A stretch of 43,365 nucleotides of DNA from Saccoglossus kowalevskii (Eukaryota > Hemichordata > Enteropneusta > Harrimaniidae), in NCBI RefSeq assembly GCF_000003605.2, contig NW_003140346.1:7347-50711 (forward strand). The letters are read 5' to 3'. A program made the position numbers and the translations under genes. How positions within the stretch are numbered: position 1 is the first letter of the stretch; every line of letters begins with the position of its first letter. Shown here one piece after another: positions 38,201-42,649 of this stretch. The notes beneath the pieces are model-generated. The model did no database searches. It worked only from the letters and a program-made list of their open reading frames with translations, and had not been told where the DNA came from.

Positions 38201-38436
38201 CTACAACCTGTGTTGGGCAGCATTACCGTGAAGTTATTGAAGATGAGGATGGATGCAAGAGTAGGCGTCTTATTGAAAACATGCGATGCGCAGGAGAATG
38301 TGGCAACTCCTGCTGTCGACCGCAGCGTGTGCGCCGACGGAAGGTTACGCTCCAGTGTGAAGATGGAACCAGTCGGAGCAAGCAAATTGATGTGACAAAG
38401 ACGTGTGCTTGTCAGTGGTGCGGCGACTTAACATAA
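8166..38436 (+). CDS. slit: slit, partial (5' end missing), 30 exons in window
   Basis: This is the spliced coding region of a Slit-family secreted guidance protein, the ligand of Robo receptors through the second LRR domain. The 30 exons listed below keep one continuous frame (4018 nt, 1338 residues after the split first codon). Domain order is LRR-D1 (partial), D2, D3, D4, EGF1-6, laminin-G, EGF7, C-terminal cystine knot, which is diagnostic of Slit and of no other family I know. Segments such as [13 protein letters not shown] in D2 and [12 protein letters not shown] in its cap are nearly identical to vertebrate SLIT2. Human SLIT2 is about 1530 residues. The missing part here (signal peptide, first N-cap, about three LRRs) and the two absent EGF modules account for the difference. 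The protein should be secreted, bind heparan sulfate and be cut into N and C fragments; these are family properties, not read from the DNA. Confidence 0.97.
8238..9317. other. intron 1 (1080 bp)
   Basis: The first third is a tandem array (8242-8556). The rest is unique AT-rich sequence. Around 8761-8800 there are several TTAGGG words in a degenerate arrangement, which I do not call a telomeric array. Confidence 0.85.
8242..8556. repeat. 53-bp minisatellite abutting a splice donor
   Basis: About six diverged units of roughly 53 bp. Each has a form of CCAGTAGGTCA, then TTGATTAATAAG, then TTAATACTAAATAAA. The first unit begins inside the donor of exon 1, because the donor sequence AGTATATCA matches the unit start. 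ATTAAT words recur once or twice per unit. Confidence 0.9.
9318..9389 (+). CDS. slit: slit exon 2: D1 LRR
   Basis: A 72-nt LRR exon, acceptor CTCCTCAG, donor GTAAGT. It reads [20 protein letters not shown] then LEIL, matching the human repeat [20 protein letters not shown]. Both splice sites are phase 2, so the exon could be skipped without changing frame. Confidence 0.96.
9390..9717. other. intron 2 (328 bp)
   Basis: AT-rich, with no repeat or coding signal seen. Bounded by GTAAGT and TGTACAG. Confidence 0.9.
9718..9789 (+). CDS. slit: slit exon 3: D1 last LRR
   Basis: A 72-nt LRR exon reading [20 protein letters not shown] then LTTL. The LTLNNNNIT core is identical to the last full repeat of human D1. 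NIT is a possible N-glycosylation site. Donor GTAAGT. Confidence 0.96.
10083..10246 (+). CDS. slit: slit exon 4: D1 C-terminal cap
   Basis: A 164-nt LRRCT exon. It reads [19 protein letters not shown]... with the cap cysteines C-D-C, a later RC and a final KC just before the donor. The human counterpart has NNLYCDCHLAWLSDW at the same place. It leaves in phase 1 (AATG then GTAAGG), unlike the phase-2 LRR exons. It closes D1; the next exon opens D2. Confidence 0.96.
10247..12822. other. intron 4 (2576 bp)
   Basis: Separates D1 from D2. AT-rich with no exon recognised. It contains a G11 run near 11586 and an AT-rich stretch around 12500-12700 that may be another diverged copy of the 440-600 repeat. 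The acceptor follows a long T tract (12805-12820). Confidence 0.85.
12823..12964 (+). CDS. slit: slit exon 5: D2 N-terminal cap
   Basis: A 142-nt LRRNT exon. After a linker ([13 protein letters not shown]) it reads [20 protein letters not shown] and then [14 protein letters not shown]. The CxxxCxCxxxxxxC pattern is the Slit LRRNT, and VDCRGKGLT is shared with human D2. Enters in phase 1, leaves in phase 2 with donor GTGAGT. Confidence 0.96.
13021..13409. mobile_element. 389-bp hAT-like MITE with 7-bp target duplication
   Basis: The ends are inverted: left CAGAGGTACATTACTTGGGG, right ends ...AAGTAATGTACCTCTG. The similarity continues inward for roughly 90 bp, including the GGGTTTGCAAC and ATGCCAAGATCCC regions. 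The 7 bases ATATTAC directly precede (13014-13020) and directly follow (13410-13416) the element, a perfect target-site duplication. A CAGAG start with a 7-8 bp duplication suits a non-autonomous hAT element. Open frames inside it are by-products of the palindrome. Confidence 0.88.
14646..14815. mobile_element. TACTGT-family MITE, copy C
   Basis: Left end TACTGTAAATGCATTTATTA and right end ATAAATGCTTTTACAGTA are inverted copies, 170 bp apart overall. The internal phrase AAAACCCAGTGA also occurs in the copy at 31328-31537, which links the two. Confidence 0.8.
14939..15010 (+). CDS. slit: slit exon 6: D2 LRR 1
   Basis: A 72-nt LRR exon reading [20 protein letters not shown] then LRR. The human counterpart is [20 protein letters not shown]. 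Acceptor TTCATAG, donor GTAAGT. D2 is the Robo-binding domain of Slit. Confidence 0.96.
15011..15877. other. intron 6 (867 bp)
   Basis: AT-rich, with no repeat or coding signal I can define. Confidence 0.85.
15878..15949 (+). CDS. slit: slit exon 7: D2 LRR 2
   Basis: A 72-nt LRR exon reading [20 protein letters not shown] then LNSL, against human [20 protein letters not shown]. Acceptor TTTGGCAG, donor GTAAGT. Confidence 0.96.
16162..17450. mobile_element. TTAA-flanked inverted-repeat element, long copy
   Basis: The element starts GGTAGAAGCCTAGTC and ends GGAATAGGCTTCTACC, with TTAA immediately outside both ends (16158-16161 and 17451-17454). A TTAA duplication is the hallmark of piggyBac-type insertion. 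The outer parts match the shorter copy at 23008-23348 (for example ATGACAATGTTCATT and GGAACCTATG). The middle, about 16538-17360, is absent from the short copy and is a nested insertion. No transposase is seen. Confidence 0.85.
16538..17360. repeat. nested repeat with four about 150-bp internal units
   Basis: Inserted in the long TTAA element. It starts near GAGCGGAGCTTATCATATGA followed by GTCCG words, then has internal tandem units that begin AAAAAGTGATATTTTC at 16747, 16904, 17052 and 17210 (157, 148 and 158 bp apart). A related single-unit copy is at about 37815-38080. It is an interspersed repeat of unknown class with no convincing protein. Confidence 0.8.
17892..18087. mobile_element. 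TACTGT-family MITE, copy B
   Basis: Left end TACTGTGAAATACTTTATTT and right end AAATGTATTTCACAGTA are inverted; total 196 bp with TA at both ends. Internal AGCGAGAATTAATTCC links it to copy A at 1008-1213. Confidence 0.83.
19095..19285. repeat. dispersed AT-rich repeat, copy 2
   Basis: Shares with 440-600 the ordered phrases ATCAAGACC, TTCATGGGAAATTATG, CAAAATT and an AATATTGCAC-like block, in the same orientation. It ends about 110 bp before exon 8. Confidence 0.6.
19396..19539 (+). CDS. slit: slit exon 8: D2 LRR 3 and 4 fused
   Basis: A 144-nt exon, exactly two LRR modules with no intron between. It reads [36 protein letters not shown] and [12 protein letters not shown]. The human counterpart is [20 protein letters not shown] followed by a nearly identical [16 protein letters not shown]. 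This is the most conserved part of the window, on the Robo-binding surface of D2. Every other LRR here has its own exon. Confidence 0.97.
19540..19841. other. intron 8 (302 bp)
   Basis: Short AT-rich intron, nothing seen apart from splice sites GTAAGT and GTTATAG. Confidence 0.9.
19842..19913 (+). CDS. slit: slit exon 9: D2 LRR 5
   Basis: A 72-nt LRR exon reading [20 protein letters not shown] then VQTL, against human SLYDNKLQTIAKGTFSPLRA. NGT is a possible N-glycosylation site. Donor GTAAGT. Confidence 0.96.
20027..20482. repeat. 46-bp minisatellite sharing its unit with 27384-28268
   Basis: About ten units of 46 bp (for example at 20251, 20297 and 20343). Each has the palindrome AGTACATGTACT, then TTATTGGAGGTGTGCTTCTA and ATAGAGGAAATAC. 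The unit is clearly the same sequence as that of the array in intron 14. Confidence 0.92.
21110..21300. repeat. degenerate GGGGTCAT tandem repeat
   Basis: Five to six loose repeats of a phrase like CCCTAAGGGGTCAT followed by AGATTTAT or CAACTTTCATAT, about 25-45 bp apart. Old and diverged. Confidence 0.6.
22666..22832 (+). CDS. slit: slit exon 10: D2 C-terminal cap
   Basis: A 167-nt LRRCT exon, one codon longer than the other three cap exons. It reads [20 protein letters not shown], then [17 protein letters not shown] and ends VKFKCK before the donor GTATTC. The motif ETSGARC..PRR..NKRIGQ is characteristic of Slit D2. Enters phase 2, leaves phase 1. Confidence 0.97.
22833..23490. other. intron 10 (658 bp)
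   Basis: About half is the short TTAA-flanked element at 23008-23348. Nothing else seen. Confidence 0.88.
23008..23348. mobile_element. TTAA-flanked inverted-repeat element, short copy
   Basis: A 341-bp element starting GGTAGAAGCCTACTC and ending CGATAGGCTTCTACC, with TTAA directly outside both ends (23004-23007 and 23349-23352). It matches both flanks of the long copy at 16162-17450 but lacks the nested insertion, so it shows the pre-insertion form. Confidence 0.87.
23491..23641 (+). CDS. slit: slit exon 11: D3 N-terminal cap
   Basis: A 151-nt LRRNT exon. A linker ([17 protein letters not shown]) is followed by [20 protein letters not shown] and [13 protein letters not shown]. Four cap cysteines are in the usual spacing. 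Acceptor CGTTCAG, donor GTAAGT. Confidence 0.96.
23642..25375. other. intron 11 (1734 bp)
   Basis: Contains a two-copy direct repeat at about 23928-24148. The rest is AT-rich and featureless to me. Confidence 0.85.
23928..24148. repeat. two-copy direct repeat, about 110 bp
   Basis: TTCCCACAATGC at 23928 recurs at 24037, and GTTAACGATGCTTCCATTAG recurs with one change. Each copy carries CTCCCATCAGTTTGTA and ATTAGTTTTGATGCTATGAG. Confidence 0.9.
25376..25450 (+). CDS. slit: slit exon 12: D3 LRR 1 (25 residues)
   Basis: A 75-nt LRR exon, one codon longer than the standard 72. It reads [20 protein letters not shown] then ELRKL, matching human [20 protein letters not shown], which has the same extra residue. 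Acceptor TCTAACAG, donor GTAAGT. Confidence 0.96.
25660..25731 (+). CDS. slit: slit exon 13: D3 LRR 2
   Basis: A 72-nt LRR exon reading [20 protein letters not shown] then LSDL, against human [20 protein letters not shown]. Acceptor TTTCCCAG, donor GTAAGT. The intron before it is only 209 bp. Confidence 0.96.
25732..26999. other. intron 13 (1268 bp)
   Basis: Very AT-rich, with no repeat or coding signal that I can define. The acceptor for exon 14 is a weak-looking ATTCAAG after a T-rich tract. Confidence 0.85.
27000..27071 (+). CDS. slit: slit exon 14: D3 LRR 3
   Basis: A 72-nt LRR exon reading [20 protein letters not shown] then LKT. The human counterpart is [20 protein letters not shown]. 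Donor GTAAGT. The AAG acceptor is less usual, but length, phase and protein all fit. Confidence 0.95.
27072..29150. other. intron 14 (2079 bp)
   Basis: Dominated by the 45-bp minisatellite (27384-28268). After it, 28270-29150 is AT-rich without features I recognise. Confidence 0.88.
27384..28268. repeat. 45-bp minisatellite, about 19 units
   Basis: Units of 45 bp with consensus parts GGTACATGTGCTGTATTGGT, GGTGTGCTTCTAATAGAG and TAAATAT. Units at about 28000-28250 are almost identical, while the left end is more varied. Because 45 is a multiple of three, long open frames (up to 205 codons) run through it on both strands. They encode only the 15-residue repeat and are not genes. The unit matches the 46-bp array at 20027-20482. 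Confidence 0.97.
29151..29222 (+). CDS. slit: slit exon 15: D3 LRR 4
   Basis: A 72-nt LRR exon reading [20 protein letters not shown] then VRLL, against human MLRSNRITCVGNDSFIGLSS. NET is a possible N-glycosylation site. Acceptor CATAATAG, donor GTAAGT. Confidence 0.96.
29366..29380 (+). promoter_or_regulatory. CTCF-type motif in intron 15
   Basis: The 15-mer CCACTAGGGGGCGCT matches the core consensus of the conserved insulator protein CTCF at every defined position. It lies in the 189-bp intron between exons 15 and 16, in otherwise AT-rich DNA, about 30 bp before exon 16. Weaker look-alikes are at 22603-22617, 30842-30855 and 40415-40429. Binding is inference; such words also occur in dispersed repeats. 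Confidence 0.5.
29412..29483 (+). CDS. slit: slit exon 16: D3 LRR 5
   Basis: A 72-nt LRR exon reading [20 protein letters not shown] then LSTL, against human [20 protein letters not shown]. Acceptor TGTTTCAG, donor GTAAGT. Flanked by short introns of 189 and 227 bp. Confidence 0.97.
29711..29874 (+). CDS. slit: slit exon 17: D3 C-terminal cap
   Basis: A 164-nt LRRCT exon reading [20 protein letters not shown], then a segment with [11 protein letters not shown] and REIPIQDL, ending [21 protein letters not shown] and EIPIQD are the Slit D3 signatures. Leaves in phase 1 with donor GTAAGT. Confidence 0.97.
29875..30571. other. intron 17 (697 bp)
   Basis: Mostly a minisatellite (29938-30465) of AAAGTCATTGTGACTCCCTA units. 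Open frames on the minus strand across it are repeat by-products. Confidence 0.9.
29938..30465. repeat. 33-36-bp minisatellite with a 60-bp higher-order block
   Basis: Units carry CCCAGTGAAAGTCATTGTGA then CTCCCTAA. Around 30001-30110 the period is 36 bp because of an added TGGTAATA. At about 30270-30430 two alternating subunits form three nearly identical 60-bp higher-order units. Confidence 0.95.
30572..30704 (+). CDS. slit: slit exon 18: D4 N-terminal cap
   Basis: A 133-nt LRRNT exon. It reads [36 protein letters not shown] and [16 protein letters not shown] is shared with human D4. NET is a possible N-glycosylation site. D4 is the Slit dimerisation and heparan-sulfate-binding domain in studied species. 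Confidence 0.96.
30705..31023. other. intron 18 (319 bp)
   Basis: AT-rich. A weak CTCF-like word, CCAATAGAGGGCAA, is at 30842-30855. Nothing else seen. Confidence 0.85.
31024..31089 (+). CDS. slit: slit exon 19: D4 LRR 1 (22 residues)
   Basis: A 66-nt LRR exon, two codons shorter than standard. It reads [20 protein letters not shown] then T. Human D4 also opens with a 22-residue repeat ([20 protein letters not shown]). Acceptor TTAACAG, donor GTAAGT. Confidence 0.95.
31090..31638. other. intron 19 (549 bp)
   Basis: Holds a TACTGT-family element at 31328-31537, ending about 100 bp before exon 20. A long T tract precedes the acceptor. Confidence 0.88.
31328..31537. mobile_element. TACTGT-family MITE, copy D
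   Basis: Left end TACTGTAAAAGGGTTAATTA and right end ATTAGTCATTTTACAGTA are inverted; 210 bp in all, TA at both ends. Internal phrases AAACCCAGTGAA and AAACCCACTGAA recur several times inside and also occur in copy C. Confidence 0.82.
31639..31710 (+). CDS. slit: slit exon 20: D4 LRR 2
   Basis: A 72-nt LRR exon reading [20 protein letters not shown] then LATL, against human [20 protein letters not shown]. NTT is a possible N-glycosylation site, in the same place as human NQS. Donor GTAAGT. Confidence 0.96.
31711..32344. other. intron 20 (634 bp)
   Basis: AT-rich, with no feature recognised. A T-rich tract leads to the acceptor TCCATTAG. Confidence 0.85.
32345..32416 (+). CDS. slit: slit exon 21: D4 LRR 3
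   Basis: A 72-nt LRR exon reading [20 protein letters not shown] then LRI. It is the clear counterpart of human [20 protein letters not shown]. Its donor is GTGAGTAT, as in exons 22 and 23, while most other LRR exons use GTAAGT. The next exon is a diverged duplicate of it, only 54 nt downstream. Confidence 0.96.
32471..32542 (+). CDS. slit: slit exon 22: extra D4 LRR, duplicate of exon 21
   Basis: A 72-nt LRR exon reading [20 protein letters not shown] then LRV. Fifteen of 23 complete codons specify the same residue as exon 21 (LSYN, I, CI, PG, F, GLH, LR). Acceptor TACGTTCAG, donor GTGAGTAT. Human and fly D4 pass straight from the ILSYN-type repeat to the SLHGN repeat, so this repeat is additional. 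Both exons are open and splice-competent, so a pseudo-exon is unlikely. Whether both are included in one mRNA cannot be told from DNA. NIT is a possible N-glycosylation site. Confidence 0.9.
32543..32968. other. intron 22 (426 bp)
   Basis: AT-rich, nothing recognised apart from splice sites GTGAGT and TTTTCAG. Confidence 0.88.
32969..33040 (+). CDS. slit: slit exon 23: D4 last LRR
   Basis: A 72-nt LRR exon reading [20 protein letters not shown] then LSH, against human [20 protein letters not shown]. Acceptor ATTTTCAG, donor GTGAGT. Confidence 0.97.
33041..33574. other. intron 23 (534 bp)
   Basis: AT-rich and featureless to me, ending in acceptor TGCTGACAG. Confidence 0.88.
33575..33738 (+). 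CDS. slit: slit exon 24: D4 C-terminal cap
   Basis: A 164-nt LRRCT exon reading [20 protein letters not shown], then [20 protein letters not shown] and ending [20 protein letters not shown] and KEPGIARC are shared with human D4. It closes the LRR half; phase-1 donor AATG then GTAAGT. Confidence 0.97.
34027..34240 (+). CDS. slit: slit exon 25: linker, EGF1, start of EGF2
   Basis: A 214-nt exon. The linker [10 protein letters not shown] is followed by EGF1 ([15 protein letters not shown] ... [12 protein letters not shown]) and the first half of EGF2 ([15 protein letters not shown]). The linker ILAKCNPC is conserved with human SLIT2. The EGF2 start INEC fits a calcium-binding EGF. Donor GTATTA is weaker than the others, but the next exon continues the module in frame. 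Confidence 0.95.
34462..34601 (+). CDS. slit: slit exon 26: end of EGF2, EGF3
   Basis: A 140-nt exon that completes EGF2 ([15 protein letters not shown]) and carries most of EGF3 ([20 protein letters not shown], then [11 protein letters not shown]). Asn-Ala-Thr and Asn-Tyr-Thr are possible glycosylation sites. Enters phase 2, leaves phase 1 with GTGAGT. Reading past the donor meets a stop after about 40 codons, so it is not a terminal exon. Confidence 0.95.
34602..35436. other. intron 26 (835 bp)
   Basis: AT-rich, a short (TA)n tract near 34780, no coding signal. Confidence 0.85.
35437..35530 (+). CDS. slit: slit exon 27: end of EGF3, start of EGF4
   Basis: A 94-nt exon, VFCETD closing EGF3, then [20 protein letters not shown] opening EGF4. 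Acceptor ACTTACAG, donor GTAGGT. Phase 1 in, phase 2 out. Confidence 0.95.
35531..36236. other. intron 27 (706 bp)
   Basis: AT-rich, nothing recognised. The acceptor is CATGGCAG at 36229-36236. An open frame starting at 36151 extends upstream of the real exon but is intronic there. Confidence 0.88.
36237..36982 (+). CDS. slit: slit exon 28: EGF4 end, EGF5, EGF6, laminin-G
   Basis: At 746 nt this is the largest exon. It completes EGF4 ([12 protein letters not shown]), then EGF5 ([13 protein letters not shown] ... [16 protein letters not shown]), a short hinge, EGF6 ([14 protein letters not shown] ... [14 protein letters not shown]) and nearly the whole laminin-G domain (from about [13 protein letters not shown], through [11 protein letters not shown] and [15 protein letters not shown], to LYIGGLP and RNGTSFN). 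In vertebrate SLIT2 the protein is cut in the EGF5-EGF6 hinge, just before TSPC. The same TSPC is present here, but the residue before it is His (SQH-TSP), not Arg. Donor GTGAGT. Confidence 0.97.
36983..37480. other. intron 28 (498 bp)
   Basis: Two thirds is a 65-bp tandem array with CCAAT boxes (37037-37361). The remainder is AT-rich. Confidence 0.9.
37037..37361. repeat. 65-bp array, five units, one CCAAT box each
   Basis: GGCC of the phrase TTGTGATTGGCCACA occurs at 37071, 37136, 37201, 37266 and 37331, exactly 65 bp apart. Each unit also has CTCTGTAACTTCCAAATATG and ATGTAATTTGATC. On the minus strand each unit reads GGCCAATCA, a full NF-Y (CCAAT box) consensus. Confidence 0.95.
37481..37690 (+). 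CDS. slit: slit exon 29: laminin-G end, EGF7
   Basis: A 210-nt exon. It starts with the closing laminin-G strand ([20 protein letters not shown]), a linker with a single Cys ([13 protein letters not shown]), and EGF7 ([20 protein letters not shown] then [15 protein letters not shown]). EGF7 most resembles the middle one of the three EGFs that follow laminin-G in vertebrates. Phase 1 in, phase 1 out, donor GTAAGT. Confidence 0.96.
37691..38200. other. intron 29 (510 bp)
   Basis: Mostly a copy of the interspersed repeat also found at 16538-17360 (here about 37815-38080). Acceptor TATTTTCAG. Confidence 0.88.
37815..38080. repeat. interspersed repeat, relative of 16538-17360
   Basis: Shares GAGGCTTATCATATAAGTGA, GTGTCAACTTTTTTGAC, TTGATACGTGGTGTACATGT and AAAAAGTGATATTTTCGACT with the nested element in intron 7, in the same order and orientation. 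It has one internal unit instead of four. Confidence 0.85.
38201..38436 (+). CDS. slit: slit exon 30: C-terminal cystine knot and stop
   Basis: A 236-nt final exon ending in TAA (38434-38436). It reads [20 protein letters not shown], then [31 protein letters not shown] and [13 protein letters not shown]. Ten cysteines, including the [10 protein letters not shown] and CACQWC groups, define the Slit-type CTCK domain. The stretch RPQRVRRRK is strongly basic, in keeping with heparin binding. Base composition is less AT-rich than elsewhere. Confidence 0.97.
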
Positions 38437-40112
38437 ACAATTTGAATATAGATAGTGATATTATGTAATATATTAATAGTTTGTATTGGTTAAATTAACT
38501 GTGTATATGCATTTAAGTTTGAAAACGTCAGCTGTGACAGACCGTGTCAATGTATAATTGTAGGGTGTATGCTGGAAAAACAAATCTTGGCTACGAGTAA
38601 GATATCAAATGAACTTGTCTCTTTGTCCATGTACTGTGTTTTATTATTGTTCAGTTATTTTCTTTTTTATTCTGACGTATGCGTTACTGGTGTGCAAAGC
38701 AATACATTCGGTGTTATAATGGCAGCTGCAAACTAAAAAGTTACTCTTTAATAGACCATTTTCAGATTTTGGGTGTGTCGTATTTGGTTTGACTATGTCA
38801 ATCTGTAAGAGTGGTGTGGACATGTACTCATTAATGATGCACAAAGTCGTTGGCACCTGCGAACAGAAATTGTCACTATTAAAGCGACTACAACTTCATC
38901 GTGTACTTCAAATTTAACCTGCAAAGCAGTCTTAACGATTGATGTATATTTGTGGGACTATTTTATTGGTTATCAGATGACATGCTACAAGCTAGACAGA
39001 ATTAAATGGCAGAAATTTTGAGAAACTCAGATACCTTGATACTGTAAATAGTCTATTATTGACAACGATAAACATGGCGGTGTATGAAGGATGACCTACC
39101 ATCAAGAGAGCAAAATCAAACGCCTAATCCATTCAAAAAATCTCTTTCATTTTATCTAACAAAATCAGTTGTGCAGTTTTCTGATTATATTGTCTTGGCC
39201 CGAAACATGTGTTCACAAAACCTGTTTACAAAATGCAAGAGTATAACTGCTTGTATGTAACTCGTTTTTGCCCTTGATTTTATCAACTTTTGAAACTAGT
39301 AACATACATGAATTTTACCCACAATGCCCTGCACTTATCAGAAGTGCTGAACAATGTTAAAAACATTGCACAAAAGTGCAAAAGAATTTAATTGGGTGAC
39401 TGGTTATCAAAACAGTACAGTTTTGTTTACCTTTAAAAATATATTTGTTAACTATTGTAAAAAAAAAAAAAAAAAAAAGAAAGGAAAAAAGTGTACATTA
39501 ATTTATTGGATGTTATTACCCCACAGTAATAGTCCTCTCAGTTATATTTTATATATATTTATTATTAGTTTATAGTGCTGTGTTTTGGGTTTACTAGGTT
39601 TATGACCACCAAATGATGTCTGATTCAGATGACAATGCTCATTTAAAAAAAATATAGAAGCCAGTTTTTGTTTTTTTCGACTGCTGGTTCATTTTATTAC
39701 AATTTATTGATGTCCGTTACAGAAATTAAATATTATTAGATTAATGTGTAAATTGTTCTTTTCCGTGTTTCATAAAGGACCAGGGGCGTCTTGTTTTTGT
39801 GTTTAATCTTATATTTTAACTCAAATTAAACACATGAGATAAAATATATAGTACATTATATTTAATTCTTTCAATGAAAGTCCACTTTTCCTGTATACAG
39901 TAGTATACATAGCTAATTTGTAATTGCCCATTTAGCCCAAAATTAATGAAGAAATATAAAAGTTGACCCAAAATTTCGGAAATGACGGCTTCAAAGGTTG
40001 GTAGTAGTCGTGATGCGATTACAACCCTTTATACGCAGTTGGAAGGTAATTTGTAGCTATTTGTGCTAGACATTATGATACATGGCGTATTACTATGTGT
40101 TTAGTGAAGTAT

Positions 40113-40118
40113 AATAAA
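40113..40118 (+). terminator. candidate poly(A) signal AATAAA
   Basis: One of the first canonical AATAAA hexamers I noted after the slit stop, about 1.7 kb downstream. Others follow at 40711, 40956 and 42497. The choice between them is not decidable from sequence. Confidence 0.35.
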
Positions 40119-41045
40119 GATAATCTTTGGGAAGTATTGCACAGATTAAAGTAATATGGTAGTTTATGCCACTGGTAAGGTTTTAGGATTGCTTCTTAGC
40201 AACAGTTCTAGGTATACATGTTATAGAGAAGACCACACATTTCTGTTAAAATTTGCTCTGCATATTCCTAAAATTCTGTTGTTCTATGTCCTGTTAATAT
40301 TTTTTCTTGAAGTTTTCAATAGTATAAATATTATTGTATTGAAGAAAAGATAAAAAAAAAATTTAATAGCATGAATATGGTATTAAAAAAACGAATGTAA
40401 ATTTTATTCTCGACACTAGAGGGTGCTATGTAGTTCTGCTCTGTCTTAGAATTGAAAGAGCTTCAGTGACCTACTAGGTGACAGCTGACATGGTGTGATA
40501 TTTACATAATTATGGCTTTGCTAATGTGCATATAGATTATGCAGTTACTTGAATTGAAAAATAAATTGATTTTTAATTGTTGACAATTCATTTGGATTAA
40601 AAAACAGACTCATCATTTGCTTCTATTTCAATGGTTTAAATGGATGTTTGAAAGGATAAAAATGTAAATATAAAAAGTGAGAATTCTGAATTACTTACTG
40701 TTCAGTTCAAAATAAAGAGATATAGACTGTTATTAATTAATTAATAGACAGAGTAATTCCTAATCTTTGCATTGTCTTGATGTCTGTACTTAAAGCCTGG
40801 ATTTCAGTACACTCGCAATTATAACTAAAATTGAATATGTTACTGCTATTGGTATTACTATATATTCTAATAAAAAAAAATTAACAGCAATAATTTTGGG
40901 ATTATATGTAGATTGTAGTTGTCACTTAAAGTGTAGCATGTTTACAAAGTCTTGCAATAAATTGTAATCAAACATATGTACTGCCTATATCAGTGTTAAT
41001 TTGAAATTATCTTAATTTTGGGCATGTGTCCTCAAAAATTGGACC

Positions 41046-41413
41046 AATAGACCATTTTCCGTTCACTGCGAGAATCACGCGTTATGCGTGAAATCGAACG
41101 TAAAAACAGGACAAACAAGGTCATAGCGTTGTAGTCGCGTCAAACATCGCGTGGGATTCGACAAACGCGAAAGTATTTCGGGGACATTTCCATGCTCAAT
41201 AATGTGCTGTCCACATTTGATGATAGGCAATTTTGATTAAGTAAGGGTATTCGGAAGCAATATTCCTCTGTCGAAGATCGGCCGGTCAATGTAAGCTACG
41301 AAATAAAAAAATTCTAGTTCAAAATCAAATCGTTTGATTTTTGCGGCAGGCGTTCGACGCGCGTGTTTCATGCATCTCGCGAGATCTCGCAATTGTACGG
41401 AAAATCACCTATT
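41046..41413. mobile_element. CpG-rich inverted-repeat element
   Basis: The left end AATAGACCATTTTCCGTTCA, continuing into a CGAGA word, is mirrored by the right end, whose reverse complement begins AATAGGTGATTTTCCGTACA and also continues into CGAGA. The 368-bp body is full of CpG (CACGCGTTATGCG, GTCGCGTC, CGACGCGCG, TCTCGCGAGA), quite unlike the surrounding AT-rich flank. No protein is encoded. It looks like a recently inserted MITE; a small CpG-island promoter is the alternative. Confidence 0.65.
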
Positions 41414-41786
41414 CGCATGTCTGGAATTTTTCCTTGTATTCAGTTGAATATTAATTATGCATACAATTAATTGCTTGTACTTTTCATTCAAATTGTAACC
41501 AAATTTCAGAAAGTTTTGAGAATTGTGAATTATATACTTAGTATTATGACCGTCCTACGTGTTTCCCACCTTGCCCAATAACAGTTGACATATTTGTAGA
41601 CTGTGCATTCATTAATTAACTGTATATAACTAATTAACATAACAAAGCGATGTTGAAGACTTGTAGATTCGCATTTTTATTATGAATTTAATCCAAGTTG
41701 AGGAGAGTCATGAATTTTTTTCCATTTTTAAGTTGGTACCAATTTAATCTCCAGTTGTTCTATCTGAAGTATACTGAATTGCTGTA

Positions 41787-42128
41787 AGGGATGAACCATT
41801 ATTTCTGTAGGGGTAGTATTATCTTCAATTCAGATTATTTTAGATTTGTTTTATTAATACTGGGTATATTTTTGAGCAAATTATTTTTTCATCTCTATTT
41901 TGTCATTGATTCTCCATCCCCATGCAGAAAATTTAGCCCCCCCCCCAACACTATAGCCACATACATACATATATATTCCTAGTTGTATATTACTGTGTGG
42001 TGGTACACATTCTGTTTTTATTTACTGGTGAATTATTTTGTTCATTTATACAAATTATTGTAGATCTTTACTATGCATTTTAATGTTATTTCAGCCCCCC
42101 CCCCAAGCAGAACTGTAGGTTCATCCCT
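41787..42128. mobile_element. 342-bp TA-flanked MITE with C-runs
   Basis: Left end AGGGATGAACCATTATTTCT and right end GAACTGTAGGTTCATCCCT are inverted, with TA just outside both (41785-41786 and 42129-42130). It contains two runs of 10 or more C (near 41937 and 42096). No coding capacity. Confidence 0.75.
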
Positions 42129-42649
42129 TAAGTGTGAATTGGGTCATTGAAGCCCATCACAGCTCAAATGTTTTCTTTAATTGTCTCTAAATTTGAATCA
42201 ATCAGATTATGATATTACCTTGTGATAAAAAAAACCTTCAAATACTGATCATTATTTTATGGATGCAAGACTATTTTGAATGGGACTTATTTTACGGAGC
42301 TGCTGTGAAGGGGTTAAATCTCACCCATTGATACGTACATCAGGTTGTGACAAAGCTGGTCATTTGTGAGTGTCCATTGTATTGTAATCACTGGAGATTT
42401 GCTGTATTAAGCTGCCATCCTGTATAGTTTGTTGTTCTTTCATGTTGAAATCATCTTATACATCAATATAGCATTGAACAATATTTCATGTATAATAATA
42501 AAGTTACTTTCACCATTATCTTCTGTGCATCATTCTTTATATCATTCATTGCCACTCACAAGATATTTACACAAATTTTCCAAGCAAGGTATTCAATGTA
42601 ATAATGTATGCCCTTGTTGTTCTGTTCATAAATTTATAAATTTATAATA

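Noticed and set aside
41040-41420. CpG-island promoter of a downstream gene
   Set aside because: Inverted ends at 41046 and 41413 make a mobile element the simpler reading, and no gene follows on either strand in the window. It is kept as a finding because promoter activity is not excluded.
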